Shown piece by piece: positions 41,677 through 49,523 of a stretch of DNA of 64,000 bases; positions within the stretch are counted from its first letter, which is position 1; each line of letters opens with the position of its first letter. Origin of the DNA: Pseudomonas abyssi (GTDB lineage Bacteria; Pseudomonadota; Gammaproteobacteria; Pseudomonadales; Pseudomonadaceae); contig NZ_NTMR01000003.1 of assembly GCF_002307495.1 (NCBI RefSeq), forward strand, positions 409,602 to 473,601, given 5' to 3'. The notes beneath the pieces are model-generated. The model was not told the origin of the DNA. It did no database searches and saw only the letters and a program-made list of their open reading frames with translations. A program made the translations under genes and the position numbers.

Positions 41677-43017
41677 ATGCAAGACCACAGCACCGAACAG
41701 CTCGCCAGCCAGCTCAAACTGGATGCGCACTGGATGCCGTTTTCCGCCAACCGCAACTTTCATCGTGATCCGCGCCTGATTGTCGCCGCCGAGGGTAGTT
41801 GGCTGACTGACGCTGATGGCCGTCGCATTTACGACAGTCTGTCTGGCCTTTGGACCTGCGGGGCAGGGCACTCGCGCAGCGAGATCCAGCAGGCGGTGGC
41901 GAAACAGCTCGGCACGCTGGATTACTCGCCCGGTTTTCAGTTTGGTCATCCGTTGTCGTTTCAGCTGGCCGAGCAGGTGGCGGCCAAATTGCCGGGTGAC
42001 TTGAATCACCTGTTCTTTACCAACTCCGGTTCCGAGTGTGCTGATACGGCGGTGAAGATGGCGCGGGCCTACTGGCGCCTCAAGGGCCAGCCAAACAAGG
42101 CGCGGATGATCGGCCGTGCCCGTGGTTATCACGGTGTGAACATCGCGGGCACCAGCCTGGGTGGGATCGGTGGCAACCGCAAAATGTTTGGTCAGCTGAT
42201 GGAGGCCGATCACCTGCCGCACACGCTGCAGCCGGGCATGGCCTTTACCCGCGGTATGGCCGAGACCGGTGGTGTCGAGCTGGCCAACGAGATGCTCAAG
42301 CTGATCGAGCTGCATGATGCATCGAACATTGCTGCGGTAATCGTTGAGCCGATGTCTGGCTCGGCCGGTGCCATTGTGCCGCCGCAGGGTTACTTGCAGC
42401 GCCTGCGCGAGATTTGCGATCAGCACGATATTCTGCTGATCTTTGACGAGGTGATTACCGGCTTGGGGCGACTTGGGCGCTGGACGGGGGCCGAGTATTT
42501 TGGCGTTACCCCGGACATCATGAACCTGGCCAAGCAGATCACCAATGGCGCCATTCCCATGGGGGCGGTGGCGGTTACTGGGGAGATTTATCAAGCTTTC
42601 ATGCAGCAGAACACGCCGGAGCACGCAGTCGAGTTCGGCCACGGCTATACCTATTCGGCGCACCCGGTGGCCTGCGCCGCCGGACTGGCGACCATGAAGC
42701 TGCTGGAGGATGACGCCCTGATTCAGCAGGCAGCCGACCTGGCGCCGCAGTTTGAGTCCATGCTGCATGGCCTGAAGGGAGCAAAGCACATCGTGGATAT
42801 CCGCAATTGTGGTCTGGCTGGCGCCATTCAGCTGGCCCCGCGCGGCGGCGATCCGACCATCCGGCCCTTTGAAGCCGGCATGGCCTTGTGGAAAGCCGGT
42901 TTTTACGTGCGCTTTGGCGGTGACGCTCTGCAGTTCGGGCCCATGTTCAATGCCCGCCCCGAAGACCTGGACCGCGTATTCGATGCGGTTGGCAGCGTAC
43001 TGAACACATTGGATTGA
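41677..43017 (+). CDS. bauA: Omega-amino acid (beta-alanine):pyruvate transaminase
   Basis: The 446-residue class III PLP aminotransferase matches the PA0132/BauA-type enzyme: LDAHWMPFSANRNFHRDPRLI start, LWTCGAGHSRSEI, FTNSGSECADTAVKMARAYW, GYHGVNIAGTSLGG, IFDEVITGLGRLG and the PLP lysine K286 in NLAKQITNGAIPMGAV. It converts beta-alanine plus pyruvate to malonate semialdehyde and alanine. The next gene, 52 nt downstream, would oxidise the semialdehyde, so the pair forms a beta-alanine catabolic operon under LysR control. Confidence 0.92.
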   Translation: MQDHSTEQLASQLKLDAHWMPFSANRNFHRDPRLIVAAEGSWLTDADGRRIYDSLSGLWTCGAGHSRSEIQQAVAKQLGTLDYSPGFQFGHPLSFQLAEQVAAKLPGDLNHLFFTNSGSECADTAVKMARAYWRLKGQPNKARMIGRARGYHGVNIAGTSLGGIGGNRKMFGQLMEADHLPHTLQPGMAFTRGMAETGGVELANEMLKLIELHDASNIAAVIVEPMSGSAGAIVPPQGYLQRLREICDQHDILLIFDEVITGLGRLGRWTGAEYFGVTPDIMNLAKQITNGAIPMGAVAVTGEIYQAFMQQNTPEHAVEFGHGYTYSAHPVACAAGLATMKLLEDDALIQQAADLAPQFESMLHGLKGAKHIVDIRNCGLAGAIQLAPRGGDPTIRPFEAGMALWKAGFYVRFGGDALQFGPMFNARPEDLDRVFDAVGSVLNTLD

Positions 43018-43069
43018 GCTTCAACCGGGGTGCCCGATGGCACCGCGTGACCCATTCAGGAGTTATGTG

Positions 43070-44566
43070 ATGAGCAATATTACCCATCTGATCGACGGCC
43101 ATCCGGTGGCCGGTACCGGCCGTAGCGCTGACGTATTCAACCCGTCCACCGGCACCGTCAGTGGTCAGGTGCCGCTGGCTGACGACGCCGTCATCCAGCA
43201 GGCCATTGACTCGGCCAAGGCCGCATTCCCGGCCTGGCGCCGCACGCCGGCCGCCAAGCGCGCGCAGATCATGTTCCGCTTCAAGCAACTGCTGGAAGAG
43301 AACGAAAACACCATTGCCGAAATGATCAGCGCCGAGCATGGCAAGACCATTGAAGATGCGGTTGGTGAACTCAAGCGCGGTATCGAGAATGTTGAGTACG
43401 CCTGCGCAGCACCGGAAATCCTGAAGGGGGAATACAGCCGCAACGTTGGCCCGGATATCGACGCCTGGAGCGACTTTCAGCCAGTTGGTGTGGTGGCCGG
43501 CATTACCCCGTTCAACTTCCCGGCCATGGTGCCGCTGTGGATGTATCCGCTGGCCATCGTTTGCGGTAACTGCTTCATCCTCAAGCCCTCCGAGCGTGAC
43601 CCGAGTTCAACGCTGTTTATTGCCGAGCTGCTGCATCAGGCCGGTCTGCCCAATGGGGTGCTGAACGTTGTGCACGGTGACAAGCAGGCGGTAGACGCGC
43701 TGATCGCAGCCCCGGAGGTCAAGGCGCTGAGTTTTGTCGGTTCTACCCCGATCGCTGAATACATCTACGCCGAAGGCACCAAGCGCGGCAAGCGGGTGCA
43801 GGCGCTGGGCGGCGCCAAGAACCACGCGGTACTGATGCCCGATGCGGATCTGGATAACGCCGTCAGCGCGTTGATGGGCGCAGCCTACGGCTCCTGCGGC
43901 GAGCGTTGCATGGCCATTTCGGTGGCTGTCTGTGTGGGTGATCAGGTGGCGGATGCGCTGGTCGAGAAACTGGTGCCGCAGATCAAGGCGCTGAAAGTTG
44001 GCCCAGGCACTACCTGTGGCCTGGATATGGGCCCGCTGGTGACCGGTCAGCATCTGGACAAGGTGACCGGGTATGTTGAGGACGGTGTGAGCGCCGGTGC
44101 CGAGCTGGTGGTCGATGGCCGTGGCTTGAGCATTGATGGTCACGAAGAGGGCTTCTTCCTCGGCGGTTGCCTGTTTGATCGTGTTACCCCAGAGATGCGC
44201 ATCTATCAGGAAGAGATTTTTGGCCCGGTATTGTGCGTTGTGCGGGTCAACAGCCTGGAAGAGGCCATGCAGCTGATCAATGATCACGAGTACGGCAACG
44301 GCACCTGCATCTTCACCCGTGACGGGGAGTCGGCGCGTCTGTTCTGCGATGAGATTGAAGTGGGTATGGTGGGTGTCAACGTGCCGCTGCCGGTACCGGT
44401 GGCCTACCACAGCTTTGGCGGCTGGAAGCGCTCGCTGTTTGGTGACCTGCATGCCTACGGTCCGGACGGGGTGCGTTTCTATACCCGCCGCAAGGCGATC
44501 ACTCAACGTTGGCCCAAGCGCGCCAGCCATGAGGCCGCGCAGTTCGCCTTCCCCAGCAACGGCTGA
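43070..44566 (+). CDS. CoA-acylating methylmalonate/malonate-semialdehyde dehydrogenase
   Basis: The 498-residue aldehyde dehydrogenase is of the MmsA/BauC type: PVAGTGRSADVFNPSTGTV, EEILKGEYSR-like region (CAAPEILKGEYSRNVG), GITPFNFPAMVPLWMYPLAI, LKPSERDP, QALGGAKNHAVLMPDADL and the catalytic Cys in CGERCMAIS. It oxidises malonate or methylmalonate semialdehyde to acetyl-CoA or propionyl-CoA. The start is the second of two close ATGs, with AGGAG 7 nt before it; the first gives ATG TGA. It is co-transcribed with bauA. Confidence 0.92.
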   Translation: MSNITHLIDGHPVAGTGRSADVFNPSTGTVSGQVPLADDAVIQQAIDSAKAAFPAWRRTPAAKRAQIMFRFKQLLEENENTIAEMISAEHGKTIEDAVGELKRGIENVEYACAAPEILKGEYSRNVGPDIDAWSDFQPVGVVAGITPFNFPAMVPLWMYPLAIVCGNCFILKPSERDPSSTLFIAELLHQAGLPNGVLNVVHGDKQAVDALIAAPEVKALSFVGSTPIAEYIYAEGTKRGKRVQALGGAKNHAVLMPDADLDNAVSALMGAAYGSCGERCMAISVAVCVGDQVADALVEKLVPQIKALKVGPGTTCGLDMGPLVTGQHLDKVTGYVEDGVSAGAELVVDGRGLSIDGHEEGFFLGGCLFDRVTPEMRIYQEEIFGPVLCVVRVNSLEEAMQLINDHEYGNGTCIFTRDGESARLFCDEIEVGMVGVNVPLPVPVAYHSFGGWKRSLFGDLHAYGPDGVRFYTRRKAITQRWPKRASHEAAQFAFPSNG

Positions 44567-44580
44567 TCCATCGTTATCCC

Positions 44581-44605
44581 AGGCCGCCGCCAGGCGGCCT
44601 TTTTT
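44581..44605 (+). terminator. Rho-independent terminator of the transaminase operon
   Basis: Stem AGGCCGCC / GGCGGCCT with a GCCA loop, followed by TTTTT, 14 nt after the dehydrogenase stop. Confidence 0.95.
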
Positions 44606-44764
44606 GTTGGCGGAAATAATATCTAATCTATTGTCTGGTGCGGCCGATAAAGCTCCCTAATTGCAATATGATGGCGCAAAACCGGCTTGGCCTTGGCGAA
44701 CCGCCAGCCTACACTGGTCATCTTTCCGACGTAGTGCTACGGGTTCAGGAGCGAACGATCAGGC

Positions 44765-45856
44765 ATGCCAGATAACAATAAGGCGAACATTCACCGTAGC
44801 GAGCAGCGGCCGGAGTTCTGGGATCTGTCCATGCGCTGCTGCCAGTTGGCGGCAACGGTCGATATCTGTTTTTTTGCCATTTTCCTTTGGCTGGGATCAC
44901 CGGTTCTGGCCTGGATCAACGTCATCAGTGTCGGCATGTACGCCTACGCCTACCGCGCCTTTCGCCAACGGCGCAACTATCTGGCGGTGATGCTGATTCG
45001 CATCGAAGTGCTGGTGCACGCCGCGCTTGGTGTGGTGTTGATCGGCTGGGACAGTGGATTCCACTATTTCCTGCTGATGTTCATTCCCGCGTTGTTCGCC
45101 AGCATGCACCTGCGCAGTGCCTGGATTCTGGCCATCTGCCTGTGGGCCTATTACGTTGGACTCTATGTGCTGATGAGCTTGATTGAGCCGTTGCAACCGG
45201 TGTCCGATCGAGCGCTGCTGTACGTCAACATCTTCAACTTCACCGTTGTCTTTCTGATGTTTGCCTACCTGACCATGTATTACGTGATCACGGTCACTCG
45301 CGCCCATCGCCGGCTGGCGCGCATGGCAACCACCGATCCCTTGACCGGGCTGTTCAATCGTCGGCATATGGTCGCCTTGACTGAAAAGCTGCGGGCCCGC
45401 GAGCAGCGTCAACCACGCAACCTGACGCTGATGCTGATGGATCTGGATCATTTCAAGGAAATCAACGACCAGTGCGGACATGAGCTGGGTGACCGGGTGC
45501 TTGAGCGTGTCGCCGCCTTGCTGCGTGAGCAGGGCCGCGAGCAGGATTTTGTTGGCCGTTGGGGCGGCGAAGAGTTTCTGGTCGTCATGCCGGAGACGGA
45601 TCCGACTCAAGCGCGGATAGCGGCTGAGCGTATACGGGCCGCCGTCGCTGCGCTCGATTGGAGCGATCTGCAGCCGGGGTTGCGTCAGGTGACCCTGTGC
45701 GCGGGTATCAGCCAGATGGAGGAACCGGAAAGTTTCAGCAGCGCGATTGCCCGCGCGGATCGCGCACTGTATCGCGGCAAGGCCCTTGGCCGTAACCGTG
45801 TCGAGGAGGCCGAGCCCAGCGACCACCCCGGTGCGGCGGTGGAGCTGTCGCTGTAA
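44765..45856 (+). CDS. Membrane-anchored diguanylate cyclase (GGDEF)
   Basis: A 363-residue protein with about six hydrophobic segments in residues 25-178 and a C-terminal GGDEF domain. ATTDPLTGLFNRRHM starts the domain, LMLMDLDHFKEINDQCGHELGD carries the metal Asp, and the active site is GRWGGEEF (GGEEF form). No RxxD-type inhibitory site is obvious just upstream. It makes cyclic di-GMP in response to an unknown signal sensed at the membrane. It is separated from the transaminase operon by a terminator and ends 4 nt from a convergent gene. Confidence 0.93.
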   Translation: MPDNNKANIHRSEQRPEFWDLSMRCCQLAATVDICFFAIFLWLGSPVLAWINVISVGMYAYAYRAFRQRRNYLAVMLIRIEVLVHAALGVVLIGWDSGFHYFLLMFIPALFASMHLRSAWILAICLWAYYVGLYVLMSLIEPLQPVSDRALLYVNIFNFTVVFLMFAYLTMYYVITVTRAHRRLARMATTDPLTGLFNRRHMVALTEKLRAREQRQPRNLTLMLMDLDHFKEINDQCGHELGDRVLERVAALLREQGREQDFVGRWGGEEFLVVMPETDPTQARIAAERIRAAVAALDWSDLQPGLRQVTLCAGISQMEEPESFSSAIARADRALYRGKALGRNRVEEAEPSDHPGAAVELSL

Positions 45857-45860
45857 GGCG

Positions 45861-46676
45861 CTATTGCGCGTCCAGTGACGGGCCGATCATCGCGGCAACC
45901 TGATCGTAGACGCCGGGGCAGGCCACCAGATACGGGTTGCCCGAGAGCAGCCCGTCGCCGCGCAGAAAGTCATTGCTGCGCCCGCCGGACTCGGCCAGCA
46001 GCGCCAGCCCGGCGACGCAATCCCAGCTCTTCAGACGGGTCTCGTAGTAGCCGAGCAAGCGCCCGGCTGCGACATACGCGGTCATCAGCGCGCCTGAGCC
46101 GTTGCGCAGGAACATCCCGCCGGCATCGAGCAACTTGCCCAGAAAGGGCATGAAGTGCTGTTTGCCTTCGGCATAAAAGGTGCCCACACCCAGCAGGCCG
46201 GCGCGCAGATCCTGTGCCTCACTCACACGCAGCGGCTGATCGTTGACCCAGGCGCCAATGCCGCGACCACCGTGGAAGAGTTCATCGTGGTTCGGGTCTG
46301 CGACGGCGCCGATGGCAGGAACACCATCAACCAACAGGCCAACCGACACACACCAGTTGTGCAGCCCGTGCAGGAAGCAGGCGGTGCCGTCGATCGGATC
46401 AATCACCCAGACACAACGCGCATCCAGGCGCTCGGCGCCGGTTTCTTCACCGACAAAGCCGTCTGCCGGGAACTGCCTCATCAGCTCGGCCCTGATGAAC
46501 TCCTCCAGTTCTCGATCGGCGGCGCTGACCACATCCTGGCTGAACCCGTCCTTGTGCTCGACGGCCAGCTGTTCGCGTTGGCGGTAGAGCTGCAGTCCCC
46601 GCTGCGCCGCTTCACGCGCCAGTTGGCAGGCGAGGCGATAGCGGCTGTCGAGGTCAAGTGGGTCGGTGGCATGCAT
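45861..46676 (-). CDS. Inositol monophosphatase family protein
   Basis: The 271-residue protein has the metal-dependent IMPase motifs: DVVSAADRELEEFI, GFVGEETGAE (EE metal ligands), WVIDPIDGTACFLHGL (DPIDGT, the most diagnostic) and LKSWDCVAGLALLAESGG (WDxxAG). Possible substrates are inositol phosphates, histidinol phosphate or PAP. The DPIDGTACF variant, in place of DGTTNF, hints at a specialised substrate. It appears monocistronic and convergent to the GGDEF gene. Confidence 0.9.
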   Translation of the reverse strand: MHATDPLDLDSRYRLACQLAREAAQRGLQLYRQREQLAVEHKDGFSQDVVSAADRELEEFIRAELMRQFPADGFVGEETGAERLDARCVWVIDPIDGTACFLHGLHNWCVSVGLLVDGVPAIGAVADPNHDELFHGGRGIGAWVNDQPLRVSEAQDLRAGLLGVGTFYAEGKQHFMPFLGKLLDAGGMFLRNGSGALMTAYVAAGRLLGYYETRLKSWDCVAGLALLAESGGRSNDFLRGDGLLSGNPYLVACPGVYDQVAAMIGPSLDAQ

Positions 46677-46741
46677 GGTGTGGATCCGGCTGAGAGAAAG
46701 CGCAGAGCCTACTCAATTCTGCCCGTTCTGGTAAGGGCAGA

Positions 46742-46903
46742 TTAGCCTCGCTTGCGCAGCAGCGGTTGTTTGAGGGCGCGTTCCAGTGCTGCCCGATCCT
46801 GACCGATGTCAGCCAACAGGCGGTCGTCCAGGCGTAGCAGTCGGCGGCAGGTCTGCCTGCGCCGCAGGCCAGTGCGTAGCTGGGTGAGCCAGTGTGTCGT
46901 CAT
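46742..46903 (-). CDS. DUF1127 domain small protein
   Basis: The 53-residue, Arg/Leu-rich protein reads MTTHWLTQLRTGLRRRQTCR onwards, with LLRLDDRLLADIGQDRAALERAL, the DUF1127 (YjiS-like) signature LxxLxDRxLxDIGxxR. GAGG lies 7 nt before the ATG. It is divergent from a MocR regulator with putative operator repeats between them. Small DUF1127 proteins bind RNA and affect phosphate and carbon metabolism in alphaproteobacteria; the role here is unknown. Confidence 0.87.
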   Translation of the reverse strand: MTTHWLTQLRTGLRRRQTCRRLLRLDDRLLADIGQDRAALERALKQPLLRKRG

Positions 46904-46952
46904 GTTCCATCCTCTAGCGATGCTTGACGCCACTGTAAGGAAGGCGCTGAAT

Positions 46953-47041
46953 TTGATACAGATTCAGGTTTTCTGTTTTTTATTGATACAGATGGCGGAA
47001 AATGGCGGCTGTATTCCGCCTGTGGGCGTTATCTGTACTGG
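46953..47041. promoter_or_regulatory. MocR-type operator repeats between the DUF1127 and mocR genes
   Basis: Two perfect direct repeats TTGATACAGAT (46953-46963 and 46983-46993) are 30 bp apart, and an inverted relative ATCTGTACTGG lies at 47031-47041. An inverted repeat GGCGGAA/TTCCGCC (46994-47020) sits between. MocR/PdxR proteins typically bind such direct repeats. Confidence 0.75.
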
Positions 47042-47068
47042 TTTTTTGGCGTGTGTTGAGGGGCTGTA

Positions 47069-48478
47069 ATGAAACGCTATGAGCGGGTGGCTGCTGCGCT
47101 GCAGCAGCGTATGGATCATGGCCTGTACCGGACGGGCGACCGTCTGCCCTCGATCCGCGAGTTGTGCGCCGAGTTTGCGGTAAGCGTCTCCACGGTGCAG
47201 ACGGCCTATGCTGAACTCGAGTCGACAGGTCTGGTCGAGGCCAGGCCCAAGTCCGGCTATTTTATGCAGGCGCGCCGGCGTCACGGGTTGCTGCCAGCGC
47301 CAAGTCGGCCGGCGCAACGCCCGCTGGATGTGTCGCAGTGGGACGAGGTGTTGGCCTTGGTCAATCAGGCTGAGCACGAGGCCGGCCTGCGCTTGGGGAG
47401 CGGTTCACCGGATCTGACAGCGGTTACGCTGAAGCCGCTGCGCCGAGAGCTGTCGGCGCTGTATCGGCGCAACGAGCCGGCGTTGGACAACTACGACACC
47501 CTGGCCGGCAGTCTCGCCCTGAGACGGCAGCTGGCGCGGCTGGCCGGGGCGGCCGGTACGTCGCTGCATGAGGACGACATTGTCATCACCTCAGGCTGCC
47601 AGGAGTCGCTCTCCATCGCGATCCGCACCCTGACGACTCCGGGCGATGTGGTGGCGGTGGATTCGCCCAGCTTTTACGGCAGTATGCAGACGCTTAAGGC
47701 CCACGGGCTCAAGGCGCTTGAGTTGCCTACCGATCCCCGCAGCGGTATCAGCCTGCAAGCCTTGGAGCTGGCCCTTGAGCAGTGGCCGATCAAGGCTATC
47801 CAGCTGACTGCGACCAACAACAACCCGCTTGGCTTCACCATGCCCGATGAGCGCAAGCAGGCGCTGGTCCGTCTGGCGCAGCGTTTTGACGTAGCGATCA
47901 TCGAAGATGATGTCTATGGCGACCTGGCATATACCGGGCCGCGGCCGCGAACCATCAAGTCGTGGGACGAGGACGGTAGGGTGCTGCTGTGCAGCGGTTT
48001 TTCCAAGACGTTGATGCCTTCATTGCGTTTGGGCTGGATTGCCCCCGGACGCTATCGTGAACAGGCCTTGCACATGAAGTTTGTGTCGACCGGTGCTACT
48101 GCAACCGTGCCGCAGCTGGCGGTGGCACGCTTCATTGAGAGGGGAGGCTACGAGCGTCACCTGCGTCAGGCGGTACGCCTTTATCAGCGTAACCTGGCGG
48201 TGATCCTGGGCTGGATTCAATCGCTGTTTCCCGCAGATATCGCCGTCAGCTGCCCGCAGGGCGGCTTTGTGTTGTGGGTCGAGTTGCAGGGAGTGGACTG
48301 CGTCAAGCTCAACGCCCGTCTTCAGCGCCATGGTATTCAGATCGCGCCGGGGGTGGTGTTCTCGGCGTCTGGCAAGTATCGGGATTGTTTGCGGATCAAC
48401 CTGGTCAGGGCCGATGCTGAGGTAAAAGCGGCGTTGCAGCGCATGGCGCAGGAAGTAGACCAGCTACGCAGCCGGTGA
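47069..48478 (+). CDS. MocR-family (GntR-HTH/aminotransferase) regulator 1
   Basis: The 469-residue protein joins an N-terminal GntR winged HTH (RLPSIRELCAEFAVSVSTVQTAYAELESTGLVEARPKSGYF) to a fold-type I aminotransferase-like domain, with ITSGCQESLSIAIRTL, the PLP site FSKTLMPSLRLGWI containing the Schiff-base Lys, TNNNPLGFTMPDERK and IEDDVYGDLAY. It is likely to sense PLP or an amino acid-PLP adduct. Divergent from the DUF1127 gene, which it presumably regulates through the direct repeats in between. Confidence 0.9.
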   Translation: MKRYERVAAALQQRMDHGLYRTGDRLPSIRELCAEFAVSVSTVQTAYAELESTGLVEARPKSGYFMQARRRHGLLPAPSRPAQRPLDVSQWDEVLALVNQAEHEAGLRLGSGSPDLTAVTLKPLRRELSALYRRNEPALDNYDTLAGSLALRRQLARLAGAAGTSLHEDDIVITSGCQESLSIAIRTLTTPGDVVAVDSPSFYGSMQTLKAHGLKALELPTDPRSGISLQALELALEQWPIKAIQLTATNNNPLGFTMPDERKQALVRLAQRFDVAIIEDDVYGDLAYTGPRPRTIKSWDEDGRVLLCSGFSKTLMPSLRLGWIAPGRYREQALHMKFVSTGATATVPQLAVARFIERGGYERHLRQAVRLYQRNLAVILGWIQSLFPADIAVSCPQGGFVLWVELQGVDCVKLNARLQRHGIQIAPGVVFSASGKYRDCLRINLVRADAEVKAALQRMAQEVDQLRSR

Positions 48479-48485
48479 TGCGGGC

Positions 48486-48511
48486 GGGCGGACCTCGGCC
48501 GAGGTCCGCCC
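48486..48511. terminator. Bidirectional hairpin between convergent genes
   Basis: A perfect 26-bp palindrome: stem GGGCGGACCTCGG with its complement CCGAGGTCCGCCC. It lies between the mocR and protease-like genes. There is no U-tract on either side, so it may protect 3' ends rather than terminate alone. Confidence 0.6.
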
Positions 48512-48521
48512 TGGGCCGTGA

Positions 48522-49046
48522 TCAGGCGTTGTCTGTGCCGCAGTCCGGCTCGGCCGTGTAGGTGAGGTTGGAGTCGACATTGCCGAGATTGTCCAATGTG
48601 CGACGTCCCAGCAGCACCGGGTAGTGCATATTGCTGCGGTCTCGCAGGGAGAACTCTTCGTTGAGACGCTCGCCGGCAATGCACACGTCCATGCGCACAA
48701 CCGGACGCTCTTCCGAGCCGCCGGCGCCGCGCACGCGCAGATCGCGCTCAAGCGGCCGCTCAAAGGTCTCGCTGATAATGCTCTCGGACTTCAAGTCTTC
48801 CAGTGCCACCTTGAAGCGCACCCAAGGCTGACCGTCGCGTTCAAAGCGCTCAATGTCTTCGGCGTGCATGGAGGAGGTCAGCGCGCCGGTATCCAGCTTG
48901 AATTTGACGGTCATGTCTGCGGGTTCGATAACGCCCTGTTCAATCCAGCCGAGGTTGCGCGATGTATCGGCATTGGCGGACAGCGGCAATGCGGCGGCGA
49001 GGGCAAGAGCGGTTGGAATAAACAGCGTTTTCAAGGTTGCAGGCAT
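48522..49046 (-). CDS. Exported RimK-associated retropepsin-like protein (Zn_protease family, PF05618)
   Basis: The 174-residue protein has a signal peptide (MPATLKTLFIPTALALAAALPLSANAD) followed by LGWIEQGVIEP, the aspartic-protease-like motif KFKLDTGALTSSMHAED (DTGA), RPVVRMDVCIAGE and HYPVLLGRRTL. These are the marks of the PF05618 ATP-grasp-associated retropepsin-like fold. It is predicted to be periplasmic. Proteolytic activity has not been shown for most members. Monocistronic, and convergent with the mocR gene. Confidence 0.9.
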   Translation of the reverse strand: MPATLKTLFIPTALALAAALPLSANADTSRNLGWIEQGVIEPADMTVKFKLDTGALTSSMHAEDIERFERDGQPWVRFKVALEDLKSESIISETFERPLERDLRVRGAGGSEERPVVRMDVCIAGERLNEEFSLRDRSNMHYPVLLGRRTLDNLGNVDSNLTYTAEPDCGTDNA

Positions 49047-49523
49047 GGGTAGTCTCCTGAGGCTGCCAGTTCAATATGCATAAATGGACTAGCCGCACCT
49101 GGAATTGTTCCGCGTGCGTTATCAGCAGCGGGTCGGTAATACGCTGCTATCGGGCTGTCACGGGGGCAGAGGATGCAGTCTCGAAGCACAAGGTATCCTT
49201 GCCCCTGTGCACGCTCAACCCGTCCACCAACTGTCTGCAACCCCTGTATTGACGCGGTCTTGCTGAGAGGCTGTGTTGTCGCAAGTAGCGTCTTGCGGGT
49301 AGCGGTTTACCGCGTCGAGGGCACTGATCGAGGCAGTGGGAGGGCGTCACCGGCCCGCTTGCCATACATATCGAGACACACTTAGCGCGTCGGTCGGTGC
49401 ATGGCTCGGGCAACAGCGCCCCCGGAAACGGGGGCGCTGTGCGTTTGGCTTGAGTGATTGTTGCTGATGCGGCCTTGGTCCGTCCTCTTGCGGTCCATAC
49501 TCGCCATCTCGGCGCGCTGGTTG
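49047..49523. other. Intergenic region with a GNRA-capped hairpin
   Basis: No gene is supported in this 477-bp stretch. A perfect 12-bp stem ACAGCGCCCCCG / CGGGGGCGCTGT with a GAAA tetraloop (49413-49440) lies about 84 nt downstream of the beta-propeller gene end on the minus strand. It lacks a U-tract there but could still mark the transcript end. Confidence 0.5.

Noticed and set aside
44640..44764. Cyclic di-GMP riboswitch in the leader of the GGDEF gene
   Set aside because: No GEMM-type conserved core or paired stems could be recognised in this 125-bp stretch.
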